From positions 1 through 14,225 of the forward strand of contig CAJUFL010000015.1 of NCBI GenBank assembly GCA_910585605.1: a DNA stretch of 14,225 nt, given 5' to 3'. Below are positions 1 through 6,330 of this stretch, one piece after another. The notes beneath the pieces were generated by a model. It searched no databases, was not told where the DNA came from, and worked only from the letters and a program-made list of their open reading frames with translations. A program made the translations under genes and the position numbers. The stretch is from an uncultured Lachnospiraceae bacterium. GTDB taxonomy: Bacteria > Bacillota > Clostridia > Lachnospirales > Lachnospiraceae. Numbering within the stretch: position 1 is the first letter of the stretch; each line of letters begins with the position of its first letter.

Positions 1-47
1 CCGACACCCTCTGTCTGGCTATTTTCATGTATGGAGGATAACTGCCT

Positions 48-281
48 ATGGCAAATAATAAGATGAATATAGAAGGAAAAAATTACTCGGATATTCCGGT
101 GTGGCGTAGATATACGCTTACCATTGAGGAAGCAGCCAGATATTATCATATCGGCGAAGGAAAATTGAGAACGCTTATTGACACACATCCCAATGAGGAT
201 TTTTATGTGATGAACGGCAATCGTGCCCTCATTAAGCGTGAGAAATTTGAGAGGTATCTGGATCAGGCTACGGCTGTGTAA
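48..281 (+). CDS. xis: Excisionase, Tn916 Xis type
   Basis: This 77-residue protein is a small DNA-binding directionality factor that, with Int, promotes excision of the element. Its core (residues about 17 to 70) has the family pattern PVWRRYTLTIEEAARYYHIG followed by a K-L-R recognition helix and the MNGNR...IKR-KFE wing, a winged-helix fold of the MerR/Xis class. A GGAGG site (33 to 37) sits 10 bases before the ATG. Compared with Tn916 Xis it carries about ten extra residues at the N terminus; an internal start is not obvious, so I keep this ATG. It is followed by a hairpin terminator and then int. The identification rests on strong motif resemblance and on the adjacent integrase. Confidence 0.93.
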   Translation: MANNKMNIEGKNYSDIPVWRRYTLTIEEAARYYHIGEGKLRTLIDTHPNEDFYVMNGNRALIKREKFERYLDQATAV

Positions 282-325
282 ACAGAGCTGACAGATTTAC
301 CAATTTCACATGATATAACTATGCG

Positions 326-376
326 GAGAGCCGGATTTGTGCTATGATAAGAGTGCAAGTCTGGCTCTCTTTTTTT
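326..376 (+). terminator. Intrinsic terminator between xis and int
   Basis: A 10-bp stem GAGAGCCGGA (326-335) / TCTGGCTCTC (360-369), with one G-U pair and a further possible six or so pairs inside, is followed at once by seven T residues (370-376). It would stop transcription from xis and upstream genes just before int. The loop contains TGCTATGAT (340-348), which resembles an extended -10 promoter. Confidence 0.85.
340..348 (+). promoter_or_regulatory. Possible extended -10 promoter for int, in the terminator loop
   Basis: The 9-mer TGCTATGAT matches the extended -10 form TGnTATAAT with one change. The surrounding TTGTGCTATGATAAG differs at only two positions from TTGTGCTATAATAAA, the much clearer promoter at 6285-6299. 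There is no good -35 hexamer 16 to 18 bases upstream. A start about seven bases downstream (near 355) would leave out the 5' arm of the terminator stem, so such a transcript would not be terminated. Confidence 0.4.
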
Positions 377-392
377 GAAAGGAGAGTTCACG

Positions 393-1592
393 ATGAGTGA
401 GAAAAGACGAGATAACCGTAATCGGATTTTGCGAGAGGGCGAGTACCAGCGTAAGGATGGGAGGTATCGGTTCCGCTATATTGATGAGGACGGAAAAGAG
501 AAAAATGTATACAGTTGGCGTTTGGACAAGAATGACCCAATGCCAAAAGGGAAGAAGCGGGAGCCTTCCCTGCGTGAGAAAGAAAAACAGATTGAAGCGG
601 ATTTGTTTGACCGTATCGTAACCAACGGTGGCAACTATACTGTTTTGGAACTGGTAGAAAAGTACATTTCATTGAAAACAGGAGTTCGTCACAATACGGT
701 TGCCGGATATAAAACGGTCATCAATATGCTGAAAAAAGAGAGTTTTGGGAATCTGCGAATTGATAAGGTGCGTTTGTCAGATGCAAAGGCATGGTTAATT
801 AAGCTCCAGCAGATTGATGGACGGGGATACAGTTCCATTCATTCTATCAGGGGAGTTCTCAGACCGGCATTTCAGATGGCAGTAGATGATGACCTGCTCC
901 GTAAAAATCCATTTGAATTTGAACTTGCATCCGTCATTGTCAATGATTCTGTTACCAGAGAAGCGATTACCCGAAAGCAGCAGAGAGATTTACTGAAGTT
1001 TATTCAGGAAGATAAACATTTCAGCAGATACTATGATGCAATCTATATTCTTTTTCACACAGGGCTTCGTATCTCAGAGTTCTGTGGGCTGACGGTTTCA
1101 GAAATCGAGTTTGGAGAAATGCGTATCAAGGTAGACCATCAGTTACAGCGTACTGCACAGATGCAGTATGTAATTGAAGAACCAAAAACAGATAAAGGCA
1201 TCCGCTATGTGCCGATGACGGAAGCTGTCGCAGCGTGTTTTCGCAGAATCATTGCCAACCGCAAGACACCAAAAGTTGAATCGATGGTGGAAGGATATGC
1301 AGGATTCTTGTTTCTGGATAAAAACGATATGCCGATGGTTGCCCTTCACTGGGAAAAGTATCTGGAGCATATTATTCAGAAATACAATAAAATTTACCGT
1401 ATCCAGATGCCGAAAGTTACCCCTCATGTATGCAGGCACACCTTTTGCTCTAATATGGCAAAATCCGGGATGAATCCGAAAACCTTGCAGTATATCATGG
1501 GTCACGCAGACATCAGTGTAACCTTGAACACTTACACCCATGTGAATTTTGATGATGCAAAGGAAGAAGTATATCGGATAGCGAATAGTTAA
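393..1592 (+). CDS. int: Tyrosine recombinase (integrase), Tn916/Tn1549 family
   Basis: This 399-residue integrase cuts and rejoins element ends and target DNA. It begins MSEKRRDNRNRIL, the family N terminus, with an arm-type DNA-binding domain (about 1-75), a SAM-like core-binding domain (about 83-180) and the catalytic domain (about 190-390). Catalytic residues are visible: R226 (HTGLRISEF), K265 (PKTDKG), H345 and R348 (HVCRHTF), H371 (GHADISVT) and the nucleophile Y381 (LNTYTHV). I chose the ATG at 393, six codons inside a longer frame opening with TTG at 375, because AAAGGAGAG (378-386) sits correctly before it and the upstream TTG overlaps the terminator T-run. Length is normal for the family. 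The middle of the protein looks closer to the Tn1549 branch than to Tn916 itself, judged from memory of those proteins. It appears intact. Confidence 0.97.
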   Translation: MSEKRRDNRNRILREGEYQRKDGRYRFRYIDEDGKEKNVYSWRLDKNDPMPKGKKREPSLREKEKQIEADLFDRIVTNGGNYTVLELVEKYISLKTGVRHNTVAGYKTVINMLKKESFGNLRIDKVRLSDAKAWLIKLQQIDGRGYSSIHSIRGVLRPAFQMAVDDDLLRKNPFEFELASVIVNDSVTREAITRKQQRDLLKFIQEDKHFSRYYDAIYILFHTGLRISEFCGLTVSEIEFGEMRIKVDHQLQRTAQMQYVIEEPKTDKGIRYVPMTEAVAACFRRIIANRKTPKVESMVEGYAGFLFLDKNDMPMVALHWEKYLEHIIQKYNKIYRIQMPKVTPHVCRHTFCSNMAKSGMNPKTLQYIMGHADISVTLNTYTHVNFDDAKEEVYRIANS

Positions 1593-1598
1593 AAAAGC

Positions 1599-1629
1599 CC
1601 GTTGGTAAGGACGTTTGCTTTACCAACGG
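1599..1629 (+). terminator. Hairpin after int
   Basis: A perfect 10-bp stem CCGTTGGTAA (1599-1608) / TTACCAACGG (1620-1629) lies seven bases after the int stop with an 11-base loop. Only ATTT follows, so termination may be weak; preceding A residues (1591-1596) would give a T-run on the opposite strand, so it may work better against transcription coming in from outside. A second TTTACCAA copy (1631-1638) repeats part of the 3' arm, so it could also belong to a recombinase-binding site. Confidence 0.5.
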
Positions 1630-1666
1630 ATTTACCAAGATTGCAGGAAAAAACACAAGAAAATAC

Positions 1667-1747
1667 GAGAAGATTTGAGAAGATACCTTGAAAAGAAAGG
1701 AAAACTCAAAAGTCGGAAAACCCTGAAATATCAAGCGTTTGAGAAGA
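1667..1747 (+). repeat. Short direct repeats near the element end, possible Int arm sites
   Basis: GAGAAGAT occurs at 1667-1674 and again at 1677-1684, a spacing of 10 bases or about one helical turn. TTTGAGAAGA occurs at 1674-1683 and at 1738-1747. Tn916-type integrases bind short direct repeats just inside element ends through their N-terminal domain, so position and phasing fit. The exact sequence is not one I can match to a known arm site, and the region is A/G-rich, which raises the chance of coincidence. Confidence 0.35.
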
Positions 1748-1777
1748 AATACAAGACTTAAATGGAGATATAAAAAG

Positions 1778-2242
1778 ATGATTAAAGTATTATTCATTTG
1801 CCACGGCAACATCTGCCGCTCCCCAATGGCTGAGTTTTTAATGAAAAATATGGTAAAAGAAAAGGGCATTGCAAGTGAGTTTTATATTCAGTCAGCGGCC
1901 ACCAGTACGGAGGAAATCTGGGGGAAGGAAGGCAATCCGGTACATCCGGGGACAAGGAAAATTTTAGAGGATTTAGGTATCTCCTGTGAAGGCAAGCGGG
2001 CGGTGCAGGTAACAAAAGCGGATTATAAAAAGTATGATTATCTGATTTGCATGGACAGCATGAATGTCAGGAACACAGAGAGAATCTGCGGAAAAGATAC
2101 GGAGCATAAAATCTGTCGTCTGCTGGATTTTACGGATGAAAAAAGGGACGTGGCAGACCCATGGTATACGGGGAATTTTGATGTGACTTACAGGGATATT
2201 GTGAATGGACTGGAAGCATTTCTCGATTATCTGGGCAAATAA
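1778..2242 (+). CDS. Low-molecular-weight protein tyrosine phosphatase
   Basis: A 154-residue cytoplasmic phosphatase that removes phosphate from protein tyrosine by a cysteinyl-phosphate intermediate. The P-loop C8-HGNIC-R14-S15 gives nucleophile and phosphate-binding arginine, and D127 in DPWY is the general acid; length is typical. Ile12 in the loop is the residue found in tyrosine-specific members, whereas the arginine phosphatase YwlE has Thr there, so tyrosine specificity is the better guess. The frame is open upstream to a TTG at 1739, but the ATG at 1778 is preceded by GGAGAT (1764-1769) and the family N terminus starts here. No convincing promoter is seen between the transposon end and this gene, so insertion may have altered its expression. 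A hairpin terminator follows. Confidence 0.95.
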   Translation: MIKVLFICHGNICRSPMAEFLMKNMVKEKGIASEFYIQSAATSTEEIWGKEGNPVHPGTRKILEDLGISCEGKRAVQVTKADYKKYDYLICMDSMNVRNTERICGKDTEHKICRLLDFTDEKRDVADPWYTGNFDVTYRDIVNGLEAFLDYLGK

Positions 2243-2275
2243 TAGAATTTAAACGTTTGGCAGCAAATAAAAACA

Positions 2276-2311
2276 TCCTGTATCATAATTATTTGATATA
2301 GGAGTCTTTTT
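2276..2311 (+). terminator. Intrinsic terminator after the phosphatase
   Basis: Stem TCCTGTATCA (2276-2285) / TGATATAGGA (2294-2303), 10 pairs including one G-U, loop of eight bases, then GTCTTTTTCT. It separates the phosphatase from the deacylase gene. Confidence 0.75.
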
Positions 2312-2351
2312 CTGGTAAAACGTAAGCAGGAATAAACGGAGGATTAGTAAG

Positions 2352-2897
2352 ATGGAGTTATACATAGGAAGACCGGAAACGAATGAGGGACGGGAGGAGC
2401 GGGAAATCAGGGTATATGATTTTCTGGATAAGCTGGGGATTTCTTATTACCGCACAGACCATGAAAGGGCGGATACCATGGAAGCCTGTTATGAAATTGA
2501 CAGGGTATTGGACGCAACAGTCTGTAAAAATTTGTTTTTGTGCAACCGGCAAAAAACCCAGTTTTACCTATTGATGATGCCGGGAGATAAGCCGTTTAAG
2601 ACCAAAGAGATCACTTCCCAGCTGGGTTGCGCAAGGCTGTCTTTTGCAAGCGAGGAAGATATGGTGAAGTATTTGGATATCCATCCCGGAGCGGTCAGTG
2701 TAATGGGACTTATGAACGATTCGGAGCACAAGGTTCAGCTTGTGGTGGATGAGGATATTTTGGAAGGGGAATACTTAGGCTGCCATCCCTGTGTATGTAC
2801 TTCCAGCATGAAGTTAAAAACAGAGGATATTATGGGAACATTTTTACAAGCGGTAGAGCATGAAAAGATTGTGGTGACACTTACAGGAGAGGCGTAA
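2352..2897 (+). CDS. ProX/YbaK-type aminoacyl-tRNA deacylase (prolyl-tRNA synthetase associated domain)
   Basis: This 181-residue protein belongs to the YbaK/ProRS-associated-domain superfamily, stand-alone editing enzymes that hydrolyse mischarged tRNA such as Ala-tRNA(Pro). Visible family marks are the N-terminal helix segment VYDFLDKLGISYYRTDHERA (21-40), the VCKNLFLCN strand with K59, the lysine these enzymes need, YLLMMPGDK (72-80), the loop GAVSVMGLMND (113-123, usually GAVSPFGLLND), and a CHP segment (144-146). The clostridial ProX proteins have this size and layout, which favours Ala-tRNA(Pro) over the Cys-specific YbaK. GGAGGA (2338-2343) lies eight bases before the ATG. The gene seems monocistronic: a terminator precedes it and a promoter begins nine bases after its stop. 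Substrate is inferred, not shown. Confidence 0.9.
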   Translation: MELYIGRPETNEGREEREIRVYDFLDKLGISYYRTDHERADTMEACYEIDRVLDATVCKNLFLCNRQKTQFYLLMMPGDKPFKTKEITSQLGCARLSFASEEDMVKYLDIHPGAVSVMGLMNDSEHKVQLVVDEDILEGEYLGCHPCVCTSSMKLKTEDIMGTFLQAVEHEKIVVTLTGEA

Positions 2898-2905
2898 ATT
2901 TCTGG

Positions 2906-2934
2906 TTGTATTCATTCGCATTTTAAGCTACAAT
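2906..2934 (+). promoter_or_regulatory. Sigma-A promoter after the deacylase gene
   Basis: TTGTAT (2906-2911), a 17-base spacer, then TACAAT (2929-2934) form a near-consensus housekeeping promoter, with a start expected near 2941. The next gene begins at 3122, giving a leader of about 180 bases that contains a terminator-like hairpin and a large palindrome. Confidence 0.7.
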
Positions 2935-2947
2935 GTCAACATATATG

Positions 2948-2988
2948 GCTTGTTTGCAGAGGGAAGCTTGCGGACAGCAGTGTTTTTT
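2948..2988 (+). terminator. Terminator-like hairpin in the leader
   Basis: GCTTGTTTGC (2948-2957) can pair with GCGGACAGC (2970-2978), nine pairs with one bulged T and two G-U pairs, followed after AGTG by six T residues (2983-2988). Placed a few bases after the predicted transcription start, it could act as an attenuator, but the pairing is imperfect and the T-run is offset. Confidence 0.4.
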
Positions 2989-2998
2989 AAATATCTTT

Positions 2999-3087
2999 GG
3001 TAATTGCGAAACAGTTACTCTGTGTTATATGCATTGTGGATATATTGCACAATACATATATCCACCTTATCAGGTTTCGCAATCACC
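2999..3087. repeat. Nested palindromic element with two alternative inner hairpins
   Basis: The outer arms GGT-A-ATTGCGAAAC (2999-3012) and GTTTCGCAAT-C-ACC (3074-3087) are inverted copies with one mismatch. Inside, GTGGATATAT (3036-3045) pairs perfectly with ATATATCCAC (3056-3065). Overlapping it, TATATGCATTGTG (3026-3038) pairs with CACAATACATATA (3048-3060) with one mismatch. The two inner hairpins exclude one another. The symmetry of the ends suggests a small non-autonomous intergenic palindrome (REP/MITE-like); alternatively a structured RNA leader for the gene at 3122. Confidence 0.65.
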
Positions 3088-3121
3088 TGGTTAAAATATT
3101 TGTCAGAAAGGGGCGATATGT

Positions 3122-3586
3122 ATGATAAGTGGAATCGGGGCAAGTAACCGGTATATAATACCGGCAGCCAATATAAGCTATGTGACACCTGTGAATACGG
3201 ATAATACGGTATTTAGTTCGGGAAAGGTTGCACCGGTGGAGTGTCAGACCTGTAAGAACAGGAGATATCAGGACGGTTCTGATGAGATGGTTTCTTTTAA
3301 AACTCCGGGAAAGATTTCTCCGGAAGAGTCTTATGCAAAGGTGATGTCCCATGAGAAGGAGCATGTTGCAAATGCCAGAGCAGAGGGAAGCCAATCCAAT
3401 AAGGAGCTGTTATCTGCTTCAGTATCTCTGAAGACTGCAATTTGTCCGGAATGCGGAAGATCTTATATAGCAGGAGGGACGACAAAAACGATGATGAAAA
3501 CTTACGGGGATGACCCGTACAGTCAGAACCGGAAGGCATATGAGAAAGAAGCTGCCACCGGCAATTATATTGATTATGCGGCATAG
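3122..3586 (+). CDS. Uncharacterised HExxH protein with two CxxC pairs (possible SprA-like metalloprotease relative)
   Basis: A 154-residue protein of no assigned function. The N-terminal 35 residues are low-complexity and likely flexible. Then come C41-QT-C44 followed by KNRRYQDGSDEMVSFKTPG, the motif H77-EKE-H81 in VMSHEKEHVANA, and C108-PE-C111 in ICPECGRSYIAGG. HExxH is the zinc-binding and catalytic signature of many metallopeptidases, and a his-glu-x-x-his helix followed by a SASVS strand and a Gly-Gly segment resembles the CJM1_0395/SprA-related putative metalloproteases. The four cysteines could hold a second metal. I see no signal peptide or membrane segment. AAAGGGG precedes the ATG by about nine bases; an ATG at 3118 is in another frame that stops quickly. 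It follows a long structured leader and precedes thyA by 126 bases. Confidence 0.8.
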   Translation: MISGIGASNRYIIPAANISYVTPVNTDNTVFSSGKVAPVECQTCKNRRYQDGSDEMVSFKTPGKISPEESYAKVMSHEKEHVANARAEGSQSNKELLSASVSLKTAICPECGRSYIAGGTTKTMMKTYGDDPYSQNRKAYEKEAATGNYIDYAA

Positions 3587-3712
3587 GTGGAATAATTAAA
3601 GATAATGCATAATCTGCAAAAAAACCGGACCTACGGTATCGCCATAGAGATGAAACAGGAATGTCCGATGGCAGACAGGTCGGTATGGAAGGACGAAAAC
3701 AGGAGAATTAGA

Positions 3713-4561
3713 ATGAGCTATGCAGATGATTTATTTATAAAAATGTGTACAGACATCATCGAAAATGGATGTAGTACAGAGGGAGAAAAGGTGAGACCGA
3801 AATGGGAGGATGGCAGCTTTGCATATACGATCAAGCAGTTTGGAGTGGTAAACCGGTATGATTTATCAAAAGAATTTCCGGCACTGACCCTTCGGAAAAC
3901 CTATGTAAAATCTGCGGTGGATGAAATGTTATGGATTTGGCAGAAGAAATCCAACAATATACATGATTTAAAGAGCCATGTATGGGATGAATGGGCAGAC
4001 GAAAACGGTTCTATCGGCAAGGCGTATGGTTACCAGATGGGCGTGAAGCATCAATATAAAGAAGGCATGATGGACCAGGTGGACAGGGTGATTTATGACC
4101 TTAAGAATAATCCCTACAGCAGAAGGATTATGACGAATATTTATGTGCATCAGGATTTACATGAGATGAATCTGTATCCCTGTGCATACAGTGTGACCTT
4201 TAATGTGACAAAGAAGCCAGGAAGGGATAAGCTAACCCTGAATGCGATTTTGAACCAGCGTTCCCAGGACATTCTGACAGCAAATAACTGGAATGTGGTG
4301 CAATATGCAGTACTGGTTCATATGCTGGCACAGGTGTGTGATATGGAGGCAGGGGAACTTGTCCATGTAATTGCAGATGCCCATATTTATGACCGGCATA
4401 TAGATATCGTAAAAGAGATGATAACAAGACCGGTTTATCCGGCACCTAAGTTTTCACTGAATCCGGAGATTAAGGATTTTTATCAGTTTACGGCAGATGA
4501 TGTAGTAATCGAGGACTATCAGGCGGGACCTCAGATTAAGAATATTCCGGTTGCCGTATAG
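3713..4561 (+). CDS. thyA: Thymidylate synthase ThyA
   Basis: This 282-residue enzyme methylates dUMP to dTMP using methylene-tetrahydrofolate, releasing dihydrofolate. The nucleophile is C157 in LYPCAYSVTF; the dUMP-binding RSQD (183-186), the N193 region (NNWNVVQY) and the H-x-Y pair in HIYDRHI (224-230) are present, as is the N-terminal arginine region around KVRPKW. The loop reads ILTANNWN where many ThyA proteins have LG-PFN; together with WIWQKKSNN it points to the longer branch that includes B. subtilis ThyA. The frame is open from 3605, adding 36 residues unlike the family, but AGGAGA (3701-3706) stands six bases before the ATG at 3713 and the protein then has family length. The gene for dihydrofolate reductase follows, forming a folate/dTMP pair. 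Confidence 0.96.
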   Translation: MSYADDLFIKMCTDIIENGCSTEGEKVRPKWEDGSFAYTIKQFGVVNRYDLSKEFPALTLRKTYVKSAVDEMLWIWQKKSNNIHDLKSHVWDEWADENGSIGKAYGYQMGVKHQYKEGMMDQVDRVIYDLKNNPYSRRIMTNIYVHQDLHEMNLYPCAYSVTFNVTKKPGRDKLTLNAILNQRSQDILTANNWNVVQYAVLVHMLAQVCDMEAGELVHVIADAHIYDRHIDIVKEMITRPVYPAPKFSLNPEIKDFYQFTADDVVIEDYQAGPQIKNIPVAV

Positions 4562-4657
4562 GATGTAAGATCAGCAGCGGATTTGACAGACTTATGAATG
4601 GAACAAGCAGGTTTGGAATACATGGATATTTTTGACTAAGAAAAGCAGGAGGAAGAC

Positions 4658-5164
4658 ATGCAGTTAATTGTGGCAGTAGACAGCAACTGGGCAATCGGAA
4701 ACGGCAGTAAATTATTGGTGAGGATTCCGGAGGATCAGAAATTCTTCAGGGAAGTTACCATGGGAAATGTAGTGGTGTTAGGGAGAAAAACACTGGCGGA
4801 GTTTCCGGGCGGACTGCCCCTTAAGGGAAGAAAGAATATCATTCTTTCAAGGGATGATAATTTTGCCGTAAAGGATGCGGTGGTGGTTCATTCCAAAGAA
4901 GAACTCATGGAAGAATTAAAGCAATATGACAGTAATGAGGTTTTTATAATCGGAGGAGAGAGTATTTATAACATGCTCTATGAATATTGTGATACTGCAC
5001 ACGTTACAAAAATTGATTACAGCTATCAGGCAGACAAGTATTTTCCGAATCTCGATAAAGATAAGAATTGGAAAGTGGTTGAGGATAGCGAGGAGCATAC
5101 GTATTTTGATCTGGAATATTATTTTTATAAGTATGAGAATCAAAATCCCAGAGAATTGGAATAA
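4658..5164 (+). CDS. folA: Dihydrofolate reductase
   Basis: A 168-residue NADPH-dependent reductase that regenerates tetrahydrofolate from the dihydrofolate made by ThyA; it is the target class of trimethoprim. Visible family marks are the N-terminal strand LIVAVDSNWAIGN (3-15), the substrate-binding acid D26 in RIPEDQKFF, the NADPH-contacting VVVLGRKTLAEFP (38-50), NIILSRD (60-66) and FIIGGESIYNMLY (96-108) with the double glycine. AGGAGG (4647-4652) sits five bases before the ATG. The 96-base gap after thyA has no evident terminator, so the two are probably cotranscribed. It is slightly longer than the E. coli enzyme (159) but normal for the family. A strong hairpin follows. Confidence 0.96.
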   Translation: MQLIVAVDSNWAIGNGSKLLVRIPEDQKFFREVTMGNVVVLGRKTLAEFPGGLPLKGRKNIILSRDDNFAVKDAVVVHSKEELMEELKQYDSNEVFIIGGESIYNMLYEYCDTAHVTKIDYSYQADKYFPNLDKDKNWKVVEDSEEHTYFDLEYYFYKYENQNPRELE

Positions 5165-5181
5165 AAGAACAGATGAATATA

Positions 5182-5240
5182 GAAGAACTGCTGAACCAGA
5201 GAATCCACATATCCTGCCAGAACAGCAGTTCTTCGTTTTA
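5182..5240 (+). terminator. Terminator between folA and the convergent amidohydrolase gene
   Basis: A perfect 12-bp stem GAAGAACTGCTG (5182-5193) / CAGCAGTTCTTC (5223-5234) with a 29-base loop is followed by GTTTTA. It lies between two converging genes and may serve both directions, although the T-run is clear only for the plus strand. The long loop is unusual. Confidence 0.65.
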
Positions 5241-5262
5241 TATAAAAGTATTTAAACAGCAG

Positions 5263-6069
5263 TCAAATTTGTAATAATCGCATTGCGTTTTTATATAAGA
5301 TATTGTCAAGATCATCCGCATTTAAGGGGAGCGACCTGATAAAATCTGCCGTTTCCTTCTGACCTGCCCATGGAGAATCCGTTGCATATAAAATACGGTC
5401 GGAACCATGGTTTTCAATGATACGGAGCAGCTGGTCTTTTTCGATTAGGTTAAGGCAGAAAGAGAGGTCAAAATAAACATTTTGTCCCACTAATAATTCT
5501 TCTACCAGACGCCATTGCAAATGCCCGCCCACATGGGCAAGGACAATTTTGGAATCCTTTTTGCAGTCCTTTAGAACCTCCTGTAACATGATATAGGTAC
5601 GGTCAGGTGGACAGTGGATCGGTGTGGGAAGCCCGATGTCCAGACCGGCGTGGATAACGCAACATAGATCAAGGCGGATGCATTCCCTGATGATTGTGAT
5701 ATAGCGCTCGTCATCGATATAAGCATCCTGATAATCAGGGTGAAGTTTAATTCCCTTTAAGCCCAGAGATTTGATATAAGCAAGTCTTTCGGGAATATCT
5801 TCATTTGCGGGGTGGATTCCCCCAAAGGAAAGAATGCCATCAGTGTTGTTGATGCTTGCGGCATATTCATTCACGGTATCAAATTGTGATGGTTTTGTGA
5901 TTACAGGGAGAACAACACTATAATCTATATTATCCTCTTTCATGGAATCGCGCAGACCATCCAGGGTTCCGCTTGCAGCTGCTTTGATGTGGGCACGTTT
6001 TTCCAAAGATGCAATCGTACGTTCAGCTATTTTATCTGGAAATACATGTGTGTGAAAATCAATTATCAT
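5263..6069 (-). CDS. Amidohydrolase_2 family metal-dependent hydrolase
   Basis: A 268-residue cytoplasmic TIM-barrel hydrolase of the amidohydrolase superfamily, PF04909-like. The metal ligands fall in the expected order: H6-T-H8 on strand 1 (IIDFHTHVFP), H140 in VIHAGLD, H179 in VLAHVGGH, and D231 in LYATDSPW, with GIKLHPDYQ (106-114) at the strand where other subfamilies have a carboxylated lysine. Members hydrolyse or decarboxylate varied aromatic and cyclic substrates; nothing here settles which. TatD is a less likely alternative because the PF04909 pattern with GIKLHP and ATDSPW is better matched. AGGAGG (6079 to 6074, minus strand) sits four bases before the ATG, a tight spacing. It is transcribed alone, diverging from the YbjQ/zinc-ribbon gene. 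Confidence 0.88.
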   Translation of the reverse strand: MIIDFHTHVFPDKIAERTIASLEKRAHIKAAASGTLDGLRDSMKEDNIDYSVVLPVITKPSQFDTVNEYAASINNTDGILSFGGIHPANEDIPERLAYIKSLGLKGIKLHPDYQDAYIDDERYITIIRECIRLDLCCVIHAGLDIGLPTPIHCPPDRTYIMLQEVLKDCKKDSKIVLAHVGGHLQWRLVEELLVGQNVYFDLSFCLNLIEKDQLLRIIENHGSDRILYATDSPWAGQKETADFIRSLPLNADDLDNILYKNAMRLLQI

Positions 6070-6149
6070 AAAACCTCCTATAAGTGAAATATCGCTGTTT
6101 TTAATAGAACTTTAATAGATGAGCAAAACTCACTATTTCCAAAATCTGA

Positions 6150-6177
6150 TATGTAACTCATGCATTTAGTATATCAA
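6150..6177 (-). promoter_or_regulatory. Possible promoter for the amidohydrolase gene
   Basis: On the minus strand TTGATA (6177 to 6172), 16 bases, then TACATA (6155 to 6150). The whole 6100-6260 stretch is very AT-rich, so chance matches are easy and this is tentative. Confidence 0.35.
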
Positions 6178-6267
6178 AAAATAGGAATATATAATATCAA
6201 ATTGGGTAATTTGGTTAATTTTTAACAAAAAATCTTAGAAAAAAGTGCAAAATATATAAAAAGTGCT

Positions 6268-6295
6268 TTGTTAATGATGCAGATTGTGCTATAAT
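6268..6295 (+). promoter_or_regulatory. Extended -10 sigma-A promoter for the YbjQ/zinc-ribbon gene
   Basis: TTGTTA (6268-6273), a 16-base spacer, then a perfect TATAAT (6290-6295) preceded by TGC (extended -10). Transcription should start near 6302, giving a short leader with GGGAGG (6316-6321) before the ATG at 6331. This is the strongest promoter in the window. Confidence 0.88.
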
Positions 6296-6330
6296 AAATT
6301 TTAGATTTTGAATTTGGGAGGACGCCAGTT

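Larger units (their letters stand above)
1..1760 (+). mobile_element. End of a Tn916/Tn1549-type conjugative transposon (approximate outer limit)
   Basis: An excisionase and a tyrosine integrase sit side by side in the order and orientation found at the integrase end of Tn916/Tn1549-like elements, followed by ordinary chromosomal genes. The start lies before the window. The outer end lies between the int stop (1592) and the ribosome binding site of the next gene (1764); 1760 is only an outer bound. In this family the element ends roughly 200 bases after int, which fits. Cargo and conjugation genes are not visible. Confidence 0.75.

Noticed and set aside
1739..1777. Phosphatase start at TTG 1739
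   Set aside because: The 13 added residues are not family-like and the ribosome binding site at 1764-1769 would be inside the coding region.
1778..2242. Arsenate reductase (ArsC, thioredoxin type) instead of phosphatase
   Set aside because: The fold is shared, but the cysteine pair used by ArsC near residues 80-90 is missing, and the DPWY acid loop is that of a phosphatase.
3605..3712. 36-residue N-terminal extension of ThyA
   Set aside because: The segment does not resemble ThyA, and AGGAGA is well placed before the ATG at 3713.
4583..4588. Perfect TTGACA as a promoter for folA
   Set aside because: No -10-like hexamer stands 16 to 18 bases downstream (AGCAGG region); thyA and folA are more simply cotranscribed.
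5182..5234. Structured regulatory RNA at the end of folA
   Set aside because: A 12-bp stem followed by a T-rich stretch between converging genes is explained as a terminator; no further conserved structure is seen.
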